Of a stretch of 64,000 nucleotides of DNA, positions 22,561 through 33,838 are shown one piece after another. Where the stretch lies: positions 107,321,982 to 107,385,981 of the forward strand of contig CM051457.1 in assembly GCA_028274465.1 (NCBI GenBank), given 5' to 3'. The notes below the pieces were generated by a model. It saw only the letters and a program-made list of their open reading frames with translations. It was not told where the DNA came from and did no database searches. This DNA is from Plantago ovata. Its lineage: Eukaryota; Streptophyta; Magnoliopsida; Lamiales; Plantaginaceae. The position numbers and the translations under genes are program-made. The first letter of the stretch is position 1, and each line of letters opens with the position of its first letter.

Positions 22561-23057
22561 TACCTAGAGATTCAAAAGGAAATTGTTTTCTTCAAAAAGA
22601 AAGGGGTAATTAATTTGAGAATCAACCTGCGTATGTTTGACATTCCCGTAGAATTTCTGATACACTGGCCATAAATCAATGTTGTTGATAGATGTTTCAT
22701 AGTAACAAGATAGAATTAGAGTCTTCATTATACTAAATTAAGTTAAATATAAATTAATTTCAATTCAACTGAGTTCAGATTCCAGTTGGCTTAAACATAT
22801 ATACTCTCTTCATCTAGGTCAAAAAATTCATTTTGTTTTATTGACCTTTTTCATCACAAATTACTCATAAATTATATACTGGACAAACTTAAAAAATTTA
22901 TATTATTAAAATAGTGTAAATATCGTACTAATTTATCACTAAGGATCGATTGACGAGGTTTGGTTTGCCAAACGACGGACTTTGTGTATTTTGTCAACAT
23001 CTAGAGTCTACCAAACATCTTTTATTCGAATGCACCCATACGCAGACTGTTTGGAAG

Positions 23058-23937
23058 GGGATAAATTGCATTTTTGGTCCCCCATGTCCACGTCCCTTGA
23101 CATTTTTGGTCCGCACTATCCCGCTCTTTGCGAACTGAGTCCTCTTTTATAGTTCAAATCGTGTATATGGCGTCTTGAGCTCCGTATTTCTCCTAATTCG
23201 CGTACAAACATGCCATGTCATTCTCCAACTCACGTGGAATGGATGATGATGAATGGTGATGTGTTTTGGAGGGCTTACAAAGCTCTGTTACAGAGCTTAA
23301 TTAGCTCTGTACATGGCTAATTAAGCTCTGTATAACAGAGCTTACAAACAAACCTCTGTTTACAGAGCTTGTTGATCTATGTTTTACAGAGCTTAATTAG
23401 CTCTGTACAGGGCTAATTAAGCTCTGTAAAACAGAGCTTACAAATCTCTGTTCACAAAGCTTGTTAAGCTCTGTTACAAAACTTACATAGCTCTGTTTAC
23501 AATAACAGGTCTTAGCATCCTTGGGCGTGGAAACTCTACACCAACCACTCATTTCGACAATTGGGCTCAGAGAATTTGGGGAGAAGAAGTCAGATTTGTG
23601 TTTGGGGATACGGTTAAGGTTCATATAAATTTGGGGATTTCAATTTGGGAGATTATTTTTCCCCCCAATCCCGTCCAAATCAAGTTCAATTCGTCCCGGT
23701 ACGTTTTAGTTCGTTCCAGTTCGCCCAAATTCAGTCCAAAGCGTTTGACATCGCCACATCATGTTCCACCTGGCTACAGGACCAAAAACGCGACCCAACT
23801 GGACCAAAATCGCGAAGAACTAACACGCTCTAGAACGACTTACGTTGACACGTCACAGTTCGAGGACCGTATATCAAATTTGGAGGACCAAAATCGTAGA
23901 AGACTTTGACATGGGGGACCAAAAGTGCAATTTACCC
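23058..23937. mobile_element. Non-autonomous Mutator-type MITE (880 bp) with 9-bp TSD
   Basis: Perfect 9-bp target duplicate GTTTGGAAG at 23049-23057 and 23938-23946. Terminal inverted repeats are GGGATAAATTGCATTTTTGG on the left and, read inward on the other strand, GGGTAAATTGCACTTTTGG on the right, continuing into a shared GTCCCCCATG. A 9-bp duplicate with such ends is Mutator-like. It interrupts the LINE frame inside the VWK codons. Its interior holds a palindromic tandem array and no transposase. Confidence 0.9.
23274..23510. repeat. Palindromic tandem array inside the MITE
   Basis: A 96-bp period carries a 16-nt inverted pair around a 10-nt loop. The arms are 23290-23305 (ACAGAGCTTAATTAGC) with 23316-23331, and the same pair lies at 23386-23401 with 23412-23427. 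Further AGAGCTT/AAGCTCT half-sites continue to about 23500. Strong hairpins are expected on either strand. Confidence 0.85.
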
Positions 23938-24974
23938 GTTTGGAAGGAGATACTTACCTGGATCGGAATCCAGCATCAACCACTGCCTTGGGACAGTGAG
24001 CTGGCCTGGCTGATGCGGAAAGCTGGAAACACGGGGGATAAGGGCGACATTACTGAAACTAGCGGTTGGTGAAACTATCTACGCCCTCTGGACACAAAGG
24101 AATCGTGTGATCTGTGGAGATGGAACTACTGATGTCTACATATGCGATCAAGTAAAGCACATCATCAAGGTGCGATGTGATATGGCCAAGAAATTGCGGG
24201 ATAAAGGGCCAGTACTCACGTAAGGCCTGTGTTGCGCAGTATGTTTTGAGCTTTTTTTTCTGCCCAGGCATGCTAGCAGGAATATGTTAGCTGTTCTTTT
24301 CTTAGTTAGACTGCGTTTTCCTCTTAACTATGATATGTGAGATGTGTGTCTATTGTGTTGAGTGACATGGATCATTGGATCGGCGTGTTTTGACATTGTT
24401 TGGATATATAATAGAATTTGATCTACGTTCTTTTTTTTTTTTTTTTAAGATAAATTCTTCAATGTGATTTACTAGTAAATTACTATCCAAAATTTGTCTA
24501 TAAAATTAAAAGGGAAATATTTTAGAGAAGGTTTTAGAGAAATAATATAAGTAGTATTAAAAAGAGGACTCTGGGCTTCTCCATTAAAGAATGGAGACTT
24601 TGAAGAAGAGAGGGAAAAAATCAGAAATGTCTGCAATTTAATAAACCAGCAGAAAAGGTCGAAATAGCTGACTCTACTGCACCCTGCAAGCAACGAAAAC
24701 CAAATCAACATACTACTATACTATACTATGTAGATTGTAGAATCATCATAGACCAAAGCAGCCTTATTGACTTTGCAATCTCCGTTAAATTAATTAAATC
24801 TCTGCAATTTTCATCCATTTTCGTCTTGTCATTTTTATATGTATTCTTCTTGTCCACATCTACTCTATGTACGTTAATTTCTTGGCAATACAACACCACC
24901 CCTTGATAAAAAAAGAAAGCTTGATGAATGATTGTTGTTATTGAGTTATATAGTTCTGTGAGTTCTTGCTTGTG

Positions 24975-27900
24975 ATGGCTGTTGTGCCTTTAACTGGTAC
25001 TCCTAGTATAACATACCCAGAAATCGATACGACGCCGGTTCTTGGTGTTGTTGCTAAAGGGGAGGAGGAGGATGAATTGTTTGGTGTGGCTTTGGGGAAA
25101 GATGTCAAGGAGGGTGAGAGAGTTTTGATGTGGGCTTTGCATAATAATTCCAAGGGCAGGAAGATTTGTGTGCTTCATGTTCATCAGCCTGCTCAAAAGA
25201 TGCCCTTGAGTCAGTAGTCTTTTTTCTCCTTTTCTTCTTTTGCGTTTTTGTACTTGCTTGCTTTTGCCTGTTGTAATGATTTGTAGAATTTAGATCAAGT
25301 TTTCGCTTATGCTTTTGTTGTGGATGGTCAATTGCTTAGTCTTGTTTTTGCAGTTGGTTGGTTTTGCTTCTCGTAATGTGGTCTACAAGTATTGAATTAA
25401 CTATTGGAATTCGAGGTAGTTGTTGACTTTTGAGAATGTGGAGTTTTCGGTTTGGCTTGATCATGATGAATTGAATTCATTCATGACTTGTAGTATATAT
25501 GATAAAGTAAGATGCAATAAAAGTGATCATTTACAGTAGCTAGGATGTGTGTGTCGATCATGTGTTCAATGCTATTCTCAGATTTGCAGAATTCTGTGAG
25601 TTTTTAATTACTTGGCCTTTTGTTGTGGATGGTGTATTGTTTAGTCATGGTTTTGCAGTTGGTTGGGTTTGGTTGTTGTGATGAGGTCTAGAAATATGTA
25701 ACTAACTATTGAAATTCGAGATATTTGACTTTTGAGAGTGTAGGTTGTAGTATATGATACAATAAAATTGAATTCATTCACAACTTGTAGTATATGATAC
25801 AATAAAATTGGTCATCTACTGTAGGGTATGTGTGCGTGTGTCGATGATGTGTTTAATGCTCTTCTCAGATTGTAGAATTTCGTCAAGTTTTTGCTTATGC
25901 TTTCAGTATATGATAAGATGCAGTAATGTTGATCATTTAAAATAGGATGGGTTTGTAGAAGATGCTCCAGTTTTGCAGATTTCTTCAAGTATTTGCTTAT
26001 GCTTTTGTTGCAGATGGTGTATTCTTGAGACTTGGTTTTATTATGTACTACTGTAGTTTCTGATTTTGGGCATATTAGATTATTAGTTAATGTCCGACTG
26101 TGATCAGGTGGTTTCGAGTGTTCAGTTCCAGTATTCAGCCTATCTAGTATTTAAGAGAGTGATGTGTTTTAAGGAGAAGTTGAATCTTTCTTCTAGTAGC
26201 TTGTATCTCTTAGAGATGCCAATATAGACTGGAATGAAAGAAATTGATAGCTGGAATTTTTGTTGAGGACTTTGGCAGTGTCTCATTTTCTATTACAGAT
26301 TATTATGTGATGATTTGGATTGGTTGCTTATATTTGCTTCCGGGTTTGCAGTGGGTTCTAAGGTTCCGATTAGTATGATGGCAGAATATCAAGTTAAAGC
26401 ATATCATGAAAACGAGAGGCGAGAGATGCATGAGATCCTTGACAAGTATATCAAGACTTGTGGACTAGCAGGGGTATATATTGACTCTTTTCCTAGACAC
26501 TCTTCTTCCACTTTTTGGCTTCTCTATTTTTCCAGTGTTAGAGTGCATGTACTCAGCTCTCATTATTTCTCGTGTTGTTTAGGCACAAGCAGTCAAGCGG
26601 TGCATAGAGATGGATTCCATCGAAAAGGGTATAGTGCAACTCATATCTGAGAATGGTATCAAGTGGCTTGTCATGGGAGCTGCTGCCAGTAAATCTTATT
26701 CAAGGTGCTATACTGGTATTTTGTACTATAAATTCGCATTATAACGAGCAGACTCACTGTATCATGCATGAATAAGTTCCTCCAATCATAAATCTCACCT
26801 GCTACTTACGTATACTGGACTAAGGGGCGGGTCAAGAACAGTTCATACGGTCACATTTGTCAAGATCTTCTTTAACAAGGCCTATTTGCACCATTCTGTA
26901 GTTAAAGCTCATTCTGTTCATGTTTCTTTGAGCATGCTAAGTCATGGACATAAATGTGTTCATATTGTATCTCCTTTATTTACATCTGCTTGCTGATTTC
27001 ACATAACATTGCAGAAAAATGAAAGAGCCCAAGTCCAAAAAAGCCATTAATGTCCACCGTGAAGCGCCTATCTTCTGTCACATTTGGTTTGTTTGTAAAG
27101 GAAATCTTATACATACTAGGTATGATATTTTTTTGTCCTGGTAGTGGCATATATTTCTCACAATTAATACTACATATATCTTGCAAGTCAGATTATACCA
27201 TTCTCTCTGATCACTAATCTGCAAGTTTAATCTACTTAGGCAAAGTAAACCAAGTGGGACTAAGATAGTGTCGGAATATCAACCCATTCAAGCAAGTCTG
27301 AATGCTGAGACTATACAATCCTTGAGATCACCTGCAGTTGTTGAACGAGTAAATCATCGAGACTCAGTGGTCGGCTACCGTAGGGTCAGATCCGACAATC
27401 ATGAGATTCAGCTTTTAGCAGAATCCGTTGGCTCCCCACATAGCTGCTTCACTCCAGAAGCAGGCAGTGAATGGGATGTACTATCAAGAAGAAGTCCTTC
27501 AGTCACTTCTCGACTTTCAACATGTTCCTCTAGTGAAATAACTGAGGCAAAGACACCCCTTCAAATGACTGTGGACAGGATGATAGAATTTGAATCCCCA
27601 ATGTTGCATAGGAGAAGCCAAGATGATTCTTACTCAGTAACTTCCAGTGCTATGGTAAGTAATAAAATTTTAGCCAACTTCTTATCTTAACAACTTTGCA
27701 ATCCATCATGGTAGAAATTCAAATCTCAAACATGCATTAATAACAGGAAAATAATATGAACGATGAGCTCTATGAAAGGTTCGATCAATTTGCGGCCGAA
27801 GCAGAAATATCCCAGAGAGAGCTATTCGAGGAATCAATAAAGCGCAAGAAAGCTGAAAAGGATGTTATTGATGCTATTCGCAGAGTAAGTCTCCAGGATT

Positions 27901-29894
27901 TTTCTCTTTGAGTCTGACATCAAATGCTAGCTCTTCTTACATATTGCCAAAATCAGCTCTTAAGTTTATGCACCAGCTCAATATCAGCCAATTTTGCCAA
28001 ATATTGTGTCTGTGATTTGACTGACAGCATATATCTATGATAAACACATTTTAGGTTAAAGCATCTGAAATTATGTACAATGAAGAGATAAGACGCAAGA
28101 GGGGAGTTCTAGAAGCACTGGAAAGGAGCAGGGAAGAAGTCGAGAAGGCGCAATGGGAACTGGATGAACTCAAAGAGCAGCTCCGAGTTGCGGAAGAACA
28201 GAAATTCACCATGGAGCGTGAAATTTTAGAGTCTGATAAGATGGTGGAGCAGTTGGAGCAAAGGATGTACGCTGCTGTTGAACTGTTGCATAAGTACAAG
28301 AAGGAAAGAGATGAATTGGAGGTTGAACGTGATAATGCCCTTATGGAAGCTGAGGGGCTGAGAGAAATACAAGCTGCAGGAGCGTCAGGTTCCTTTGTAT
28401 CTCAGTTCTTTTCAGAATTCTCTTTTTGGGAACTCAAAGAAGGAACAAGCGATTTTAGCCAAGCATTGAAAATAGGAGAAGGGTCTTATGGAAGTGTTTA
28501 CAGAGGATACATCAGGTACACTCAAGTAGCTATCAAACTGCTACATGCTAATAGCTCTCAAGGACCTATGGATTTTCAGCAAAAGGTAAGCTATTTGTTT
28601 CATACTTGCTAAATGCACATTACCTGAAAATTGTAATTTTTCATTTTGTACCTCTGAATGTTCTTCTTAAATCTTCTTTTTTGTTTCTGAGAGTGTCATA
28701 CGAATTTTTCAATTTTATTCATTACTGCTTTCTTTCCACTCAAAAGTTTTCTGTATCGTCATCCGTTTTAAACTCATTCATGTTGTTTTAGGTAAATATC
28801 TTGAGCAAGTTGAGGCATCCGAACCTCATCACCCTTATAGGAGCCTGCCCAGAAGCTTGTGCTCTCGTATATGAGTATCTCCCCAATGGAAGCCTCGAGG
28901 ATCGTCTCAACTGCAAAGACAATACACCCCCTTTGTCATGGCAAACTCGAATTCGCATTGCTGCAGAGCTATGCTCTGCTCTCATGTTTTTACACTCTTG
29001 CCATCCTCAAGGGATCGGTGACCTCAAGCCCTCTAATATCCTTCTAGATGTCAATTTCGTTAGCAAGCTCCGTGATTTTGGAATTGATCGTCTCTTCCCT
29101 CAGGATCCGGCTAATAGTAGAATACGGTGTCGCGTAACCAACCCGAAAGGAACTCTTGCTTACATTGATCCCCATTTCCTTAAAACAGGCGAGCTTACAT
29201 CCAAGTCAGATGTCTTTTCTTTTGGTAAAGTATTGTTAAGGTTATTAACTGGAAGACCTGCATCTGGGATATTTCTTCAAGAAGTCGAAAACGTGTTGCA
29301 TAATGGGAATTTGAAAGATCTCCTTGATTCAACAGCCGGTGACTGGCCATTTGTGCAAGCTAAACAGTTGGCTAACTTAGCAATCAGTTGCTCAGATATG
29401 GAACCAAGACATAGGCCTGATCTTGCTTCTGAAGTTTGGAGGGTGCTTGAACCTATGAAAGTTTCATGCGGTGTTTCATCTATCCGGTGTGGTTCTGAAA
29501 TGTCGGACCATGTTCCTTCCTATTTCATCTGCCCAATTTTCCAGGTTTGTACTACATCTTTTAGTTTCATATCCGGTGTGGTTTAAGTGATACCCTCACG
29601 GATCATCACTGTTGCTCGTCATAACTGTAGCTAGACGAGTAATTATTGATAACATACTCAAACTGCAGTCTTTGCCTTAACTAGTACAATCAATGCCATT
29701 GTCATTCACAGGAAATCATGCAAGATCCTGTAGTTGCAGCTGATGGATTTACGTACGAGGCGGAAGCTGTAAGAGGGTGGCTGGATAGTGGTCATGACAC
29801 ATCACCCATGACCAACCTCACGCTTCCACACTGCAACCTGGTTCCTAACCGCGCTCTCCGCTCTGCAATCCAAGAGTGGCTGCAGAAACCTTAA
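24975..29894 (+). CDS. U-box E3 ubiquitin ligase with USP-like and kinase domains (PUB33/35 type)
   Basis: Nine exons: 24975-25209, 26352-26473, 26583-26704, 27015-27119, 27240-27654, 27747-27884, 28055-28585, 28792-29544, 29712-29894. All junctions are GT-AG, and together they give 867 codons plus stop. Exons 1-4 encode a USP-like domain (LGVVAKG, VLMWALHN, LVMGAAASKSYSRKM). Exon 5 is a Ser-rich linker. Exons 6-7 form a Lys/Glu-rich coiled coil (about 380-475). The kinase domain runs from about 490 (EGSYGSVYRG, VAIK Lys540, DFG 651-653). A C-terminal U-box lies at about 799-867 (ICPIFQEIMQDPVVAADGFTYE). The U-box would recruit E2 and transfer ubiquitin. Plant members of this family are cytosolic regulators. 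The catalytic loop reads GIGDLKPSN, without the usual His before GD. The kinase may be weak, or the sequence may carry a 6-nt deletion. The ATG was chosen over the upstream TTG codons. Confidence 0.93.
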
Positions 29895-30810
29895 ACACAA
29901 AGTTTTTCACATCCTTGTATATATAGAGTCACAATACTTGTACATACATTCACAATGCACAGTGAACATGTTGCCTTTATTGAAGACTTAGAAAAGTTCA
30001 TTAGGGTTCCAATACCATCCAACTATCCAAGTGTGATGGCTAATTGCCCCATTGGTTTGTGGAGTTTGTTGGGGCATGATCCAACTATGTAGCTTTCTTT
30101 TCTCTTAAGCCGAGCCGAGTTATTTTGTTAGCCAGGAAACATAACTATCTTAACTTAATAGAGTAATCATGCATTATTAGAAGCTAATTATGGACAATAT
30201 AGTTATCTCAGCGACTTAATGATGTTCTTTCCATCTTTGGCTAGCTAACGGCCTTTTTTGATGAAATCTGCAAACAGGTACCGGCCTGGTTCTCGCCCGA
30301 AGATTGCTCCGAGAGAATGAAAAAACAAAATATCATTCACCAAACTTTTTATTTCGTCCCATTGTAATTATGTTTCGACAAAAGTACTAGGAGACTCCAT
30401 GTTCATAGTACTACTTACAAATTATAATCGAAGATTCTAAACTAATTAGTACTAGAAGTGGATTGAAAATATCAGACTCCAATGATAATGAAAATGGTAT
30501 TCTCACTTTCGATATATAATGGTTCCATAGCTTTACCCTTTTCATAAAAGAAAACTATCATACATATTAAAAACACTATTTTGTACACTATATTTACAAC
30601 TTTATCACCATTTTATACATAACAATTCCATTTAAATTAAAAAATTAACGTATCCCACTAACATTTTATTAATATAATGTTTCACCATATATAATTGCGT
30701 GCTAATTCTAGTAGTCAACTTCTTTGTAATTGTAATGGAGGAAGTAGTAATAAGTTTATATGTAGTGAAGCAAATTGATACGGTAATTAATACAATTACC
30801 TTATAGTATT
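29895..30810. other. 3' UTR and AT-rich intergenic DNA
   Basis: The 3' UTR of the U-box gene probably extends into the first few hundred bases. The rest is AT-rich with no frame or structure of note, up to the target duplicate of the LINE. Confidence 0.5.
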
Positions 30811-30827
30811 AAAACTATCTCGACTGT

Positions 30828-31842
30828 GAAAATTATACCAAGGGTTAAATTTTTTCTTTGGTTCTGCATACATGGAAGATTACCAACAACTGACATATTA
30901 TTTAAGCATAACATTGTGCAAAATGATATATGTCAGATGTGTGATACACAACAAGAAAGCATGGAGCATCTTTTATTCAGATGTTCTGCTTTTCAGAATA
31001 TACGATCGTGGATCATAAGTCCTGAAATTTGTAACTACATCAATCCCCTAGCCCACATAATTTTTCATACACAACAAAATTCAGAAGAACAGATCAATGC
31101 TTTTCTATTTTGTTGGATGGTGTGGAAAACTAGAAATGAGAAAATTTTCAGGGGAAAAGCTTTGAATGATTATCAATTCAAGAGGCAACTCTTAGAAATG
31201 ATAAATCATACAAAAAGTGTTATCAACACAAAAGTAGTACAAAACATAAGTGAAATCCCCTGTAAATGGAACCCACCACCTACAGGCTTTCACTGTGTCA
31301 ATATAGATGGATCAGTCTTACAAGAACCTGGACAAGCCGGAGCTGGCTGCATCATAAGAAATGAGCATGGAAATTTTGTTACTGCTGCTGCATTATTTGC
31401 GGGAAGAACTGATCACAACACTACAGAGTTTTATGGCCTAAAGATTGGCATAAACTTGTGCACAAACTTAAGTCTGAAAAAGGTGTGATTCACAAGTCCT
31501 TATAAATTGTCTTTGCAGGCCGGAATTAGCTACACCAATCCAAAAAATATTGCTAAAGAAGCGGTCAAAAGAATGGAAGAAATGGATGAAGTCAGAATCC
31601 AGTTTGTATATAGAGAGTGCAATCAAGTAGCTGACACAATCGCTAAAGAAGCAAGCAAGCTAACCTTTGGCGATCCACAACGACTTATGAATACTAACAT
31701 CGTCCGATGCTTCTATTTTGTGTGGGACTCTTACCCAAAATGGATGAAGTTTGTAATAGATCAGGATAGTAATACTTTTATTCGTAGTAAGAATACTATG
31801 TAAGTTAATTATATTAATGCAATTTGATTTTAAAAAAAAAAA
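30828..31842 (+). mobile_element. 5'-truncated LINE with poly(A) and target duplicate
   Basis: The target duplicate AAAACTATCTCGACTGT (30811-30827) returns at 31839-31855 with one change (C to T). An A-rich tail lies at 31832-31842, directly before the second copy. The frame 30828-31488 carries the zf-RVT pattern (CQMCDTQQESMEHLLFRC, WMVWKTRNEKIF) and the start of a plant RNase H (VNIDGSVLQEPGQAGAGCIIR, TTEFYGLKIGI). A TGA follows at 31486-31488. A second frame from 31507 holds the C-terminal RNase H part (FVYRECNQVADTIAKEA). The middle part of RNase H with its second catalytic Asp is missing, so the copy is dead. Confidence 0.88.
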
Positions 31843-31906
31843 CTATCTTGACTGTACGGTAATTGAATCTTTTTAGAATTAATTATTAGTGCCATTAGGC
31901 CATTAG

Positions 31907-33003
31907 GCTTTTTTTTTCTTTGAATCGATAAAGCGAGATCAATAATGGTTCCTCATTTAGTCCGCGTTGACTCGATGAAAGAATATAGGACTGATATAAC
32001 TTACTTTTAGGACAAATTAAACCGCATGTACGTCACAGTTGAGCTAAAGGTTAAGTTAACCGTGAGATCAACTCTACAAACCTGTACAGCGGTTCCTGCA
32101 AAGTAAAACAAACAAACACAGATATATATATCAAAGTTAAAGCACAGAGGAAAGTAAATAGAACCTGCGTTTGTTAAACTTTTCAAGCAGCTTTTGATAG
32201 CTACTTGATGCCCAGTCAAGGCAGAAAAACCACTAAGAAGAATATGTTCGTACACGCCGTATACTCCCTATTCTATCTTAGCTGAAAACAACACTAGTCA
32301 CCTTACGATGATATAGAATCCCCTTCTATCTATTCTATTTCTCAATACGCCGTTAGAGAGACCTAAAATATAAACTAAAGTAAAGACTCTAAACAATCAA
32401 CTAAACTAAACGCTACAAAAAGCTCTTGAGTTGGTAAAATATTGTCTCGAGGTGTAGGTCTTCTGTCTATCGATCCTGTAGTATTTATAGTTGTAAAATT
32501 ATGTTGGAATACTACTAGGTCTTCAATACGTTTCTGGCTTGACTTGGACACTTCAATCTTCACAAGGTAATCACATCTTCAATAGAATCCTTTTCCTTTT
32601 AAGACTCCTCTTCAAAGTCGGCTTTTCTTTATTGAATCCGTGTTTTCCTTTTCCTTCACGTCTTTCCTTGCTATGACAATTCTTAGCTAATCAAGTAAAA
32701 CGTCCTACACACATAAAAATTAGAAGGACTAGGGTAGGAGAAAAGGGACTCTTTTCCTATTCCCTATCACAATTCCTTTCAGTCGACGTACAGCTGTGGA
32801 ACTAGTTATTGTGTTAGAAAAGATAAGATCAATAAATATATAAGTGTGACAGTTAACAACAGATAGAAGATTACTAAACGATTAGAACAACTTCTAGGTC
32901 AACCGCTGTTTAACTTTGGCCAGAAAAAGCCACACTTACACTCGAATCTCCGACCTATTGGTTGGAGGTGAATCAGCTTACCAACTGAGCTAAACTTCGT
33001 TGT
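31907..33003 (-). mobile_element. tRNA-derived SINE, split by a solo LTR
   Basis: Read on the minus strand from about 33003: ACGAAGTTTAGCTCAGTTGG (A-box), then GTAAGCTGATTCACCTCC, then GGTCGGAGATTCGAG (B-box-like). The LTR at 31976-32940 interrupts here. The SINE continues TCAACGCGGACTAAATGAGG and ends TCGATTCAAAG with a poly(A) (plus-strand T run, 31909-31919). Flanking ATTAGTGCCATTAG (31885-31898) and ATTAGTCCCATTAG (33005-33018) look like its target duplicate with one mismatch. It is not a functional tRNA gene: it has no acceptor stem and no complete cloverleaf. Confidence 0.7.
31976..32940 (-). repeat. Solo LTR (965 bp) of the Sirevirus family seen at 586-1559
   Basis: On the minus strand it runs TGTAAGTGTGGC ... 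ATATTCTTTCA, with a perfect 5-bp target duplicate CTCGA at 31971-31975 and 32941-32945. It aligns in reverse complement along its length with 586-1559 (for example GCCTTGACTGGGCATCAAG and the TCTTCTTAGTGG block). No internal region is present, so two LTRs must have recombined to leave one. Confidence 0.9.
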
Positions 33004-33126
33004 CATTAGTCCCATTAGTTAATTTCTCCAATTACTTTAATTTTTTTAATTAATTAATTTAATATGATAGCAAGATAACATCTAATTTATAACAGTTTTA
33101 AAAAAAAACAATATGTTTCAATAAAT

Positions 33127-33735
33127 ATGTAAATTTGTAGTAATAAATTTAAAAAGACAAATATTAAACGTCGGAACATAAATTTACTAAATGTTGGAAA
33201 TTTATTGTAAATTACATAAAATATCTATAAATTTATAATTTTACAAATTAACCCAATACTTTTAAAATCATCACAATTTCACCTTAAATAAATCAAGCCT
33301 CTAAATCAATAACCTAATCAACATATTTCAATTCAACTTGAAGAACACACCAAGAGATATCATCAAACTCAAATCAAGGTTAGTTCTTTAATTTTATTTT
33401 TTTTTAAAGTATATGGGTGGCGTATATGGGCGGCGGAAAACCACCGCCGCCCATATTAAGGCCGAGCAGCCGCGGCTGCTCGGTCGGAACCGCAGGCCGC
33501 GCGGCCTGCTGTTCTGGCCTGCTGTTCGGACAGAACAGCAGGCCGCAGGCCAGCGGCCTGCTGTGTCTTTTTTCATTTTTTTTAAATTTTTTTTAATTTT
33601 TTTTAATTTTTTTTGCTAGATATATATATATATATATATATCCAATTACATCAAACTTCAACTTGTTATATTAATTGATCTTCATATTTTATTGATGCAC
33701 ACATTTGATTTTCACTTATGATATATGTGTTTCTA
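33127..33735. repeat. Left TIR of the Mutator-like element
   Basis: The outer block (to about 33225) and the inner block (about 33620-33735) pair well with the right TIR. The middle, holding GC-rich palindromes, does not match base for base. A (TA)n tract at 33620-33641 sits beside the palindromes, as on the right side. Confidence 0.7.
33424..33564. repeat. Cluster of GC-rich palindromes in the left TIR
   Basis: Five hairpins in 141 bp: 33424-33436 with 33444-33456 (ATATGGGCGGCGG arm); a perfect 22-nt palindrome 33462-33483 (half CCGAGCAGCCG); a perfect 18-nt palindrome 33492-33509 (half GCAGGCCGC); 33516-33527 with 33533-33544 (GGCCTGCTGTTC arm); and 33535-33546 with 33553-33564 (ACAGCAGGCCGC arm). 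The last two overlap, so they are alternative folds. T- and A-rich DNA lies on both sides. Confidence 0.9.
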
Positions 33736-33838
33736 TTGTCCCCTTATAATTTGATAATAAATTAATGACTTGTTGTATATATACGTAGTTGTAGAGATAT
33801 TGATTGTTCATTCTAATCTTACTTTGTTGTATTTATAG

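Larger units (their letters stand above)
22942..24450 (+). pseudogene. LINE (non-LTR) remnant: RT zinc-binding region, split by a MITE
   Basis: The frame before the insert reads DRLTRFGLPNDGLCVFC and HLLFECTHTQTVWK. This is the zf-RVT pattern (C-x2-C ... H-x4-C) at the C-terminus of plant L1 ORF2. The frame resumes at 23938 (VWKEILTWIGIQHQPLPW) and, after a frameshift near 24050, ends ETIYALWTQRNRVICGDG. The gap 23058-23937 is a MITE. The element is 5'-truncated. Its 3' end is probably near the 17-T run at about 24432-24448, though L1 elements usually end in poly(A). Confidence 0.6.

Noticed and set aside
23274..23510. CRISPR-like array
   Set aside because: The repeats are palindromic halves in a plant MITE with no unique equal-length spacers. 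CRISPR arrays are not expected in plant nuclear DNA.
32946..33003. tRNA gene on the minus strand
   Set aside because: A- and B-boxes are present, but there is no acceptor stem or complete cloverleaf, and the unit continues into a poly(A)-tailed body. It is a SINE.
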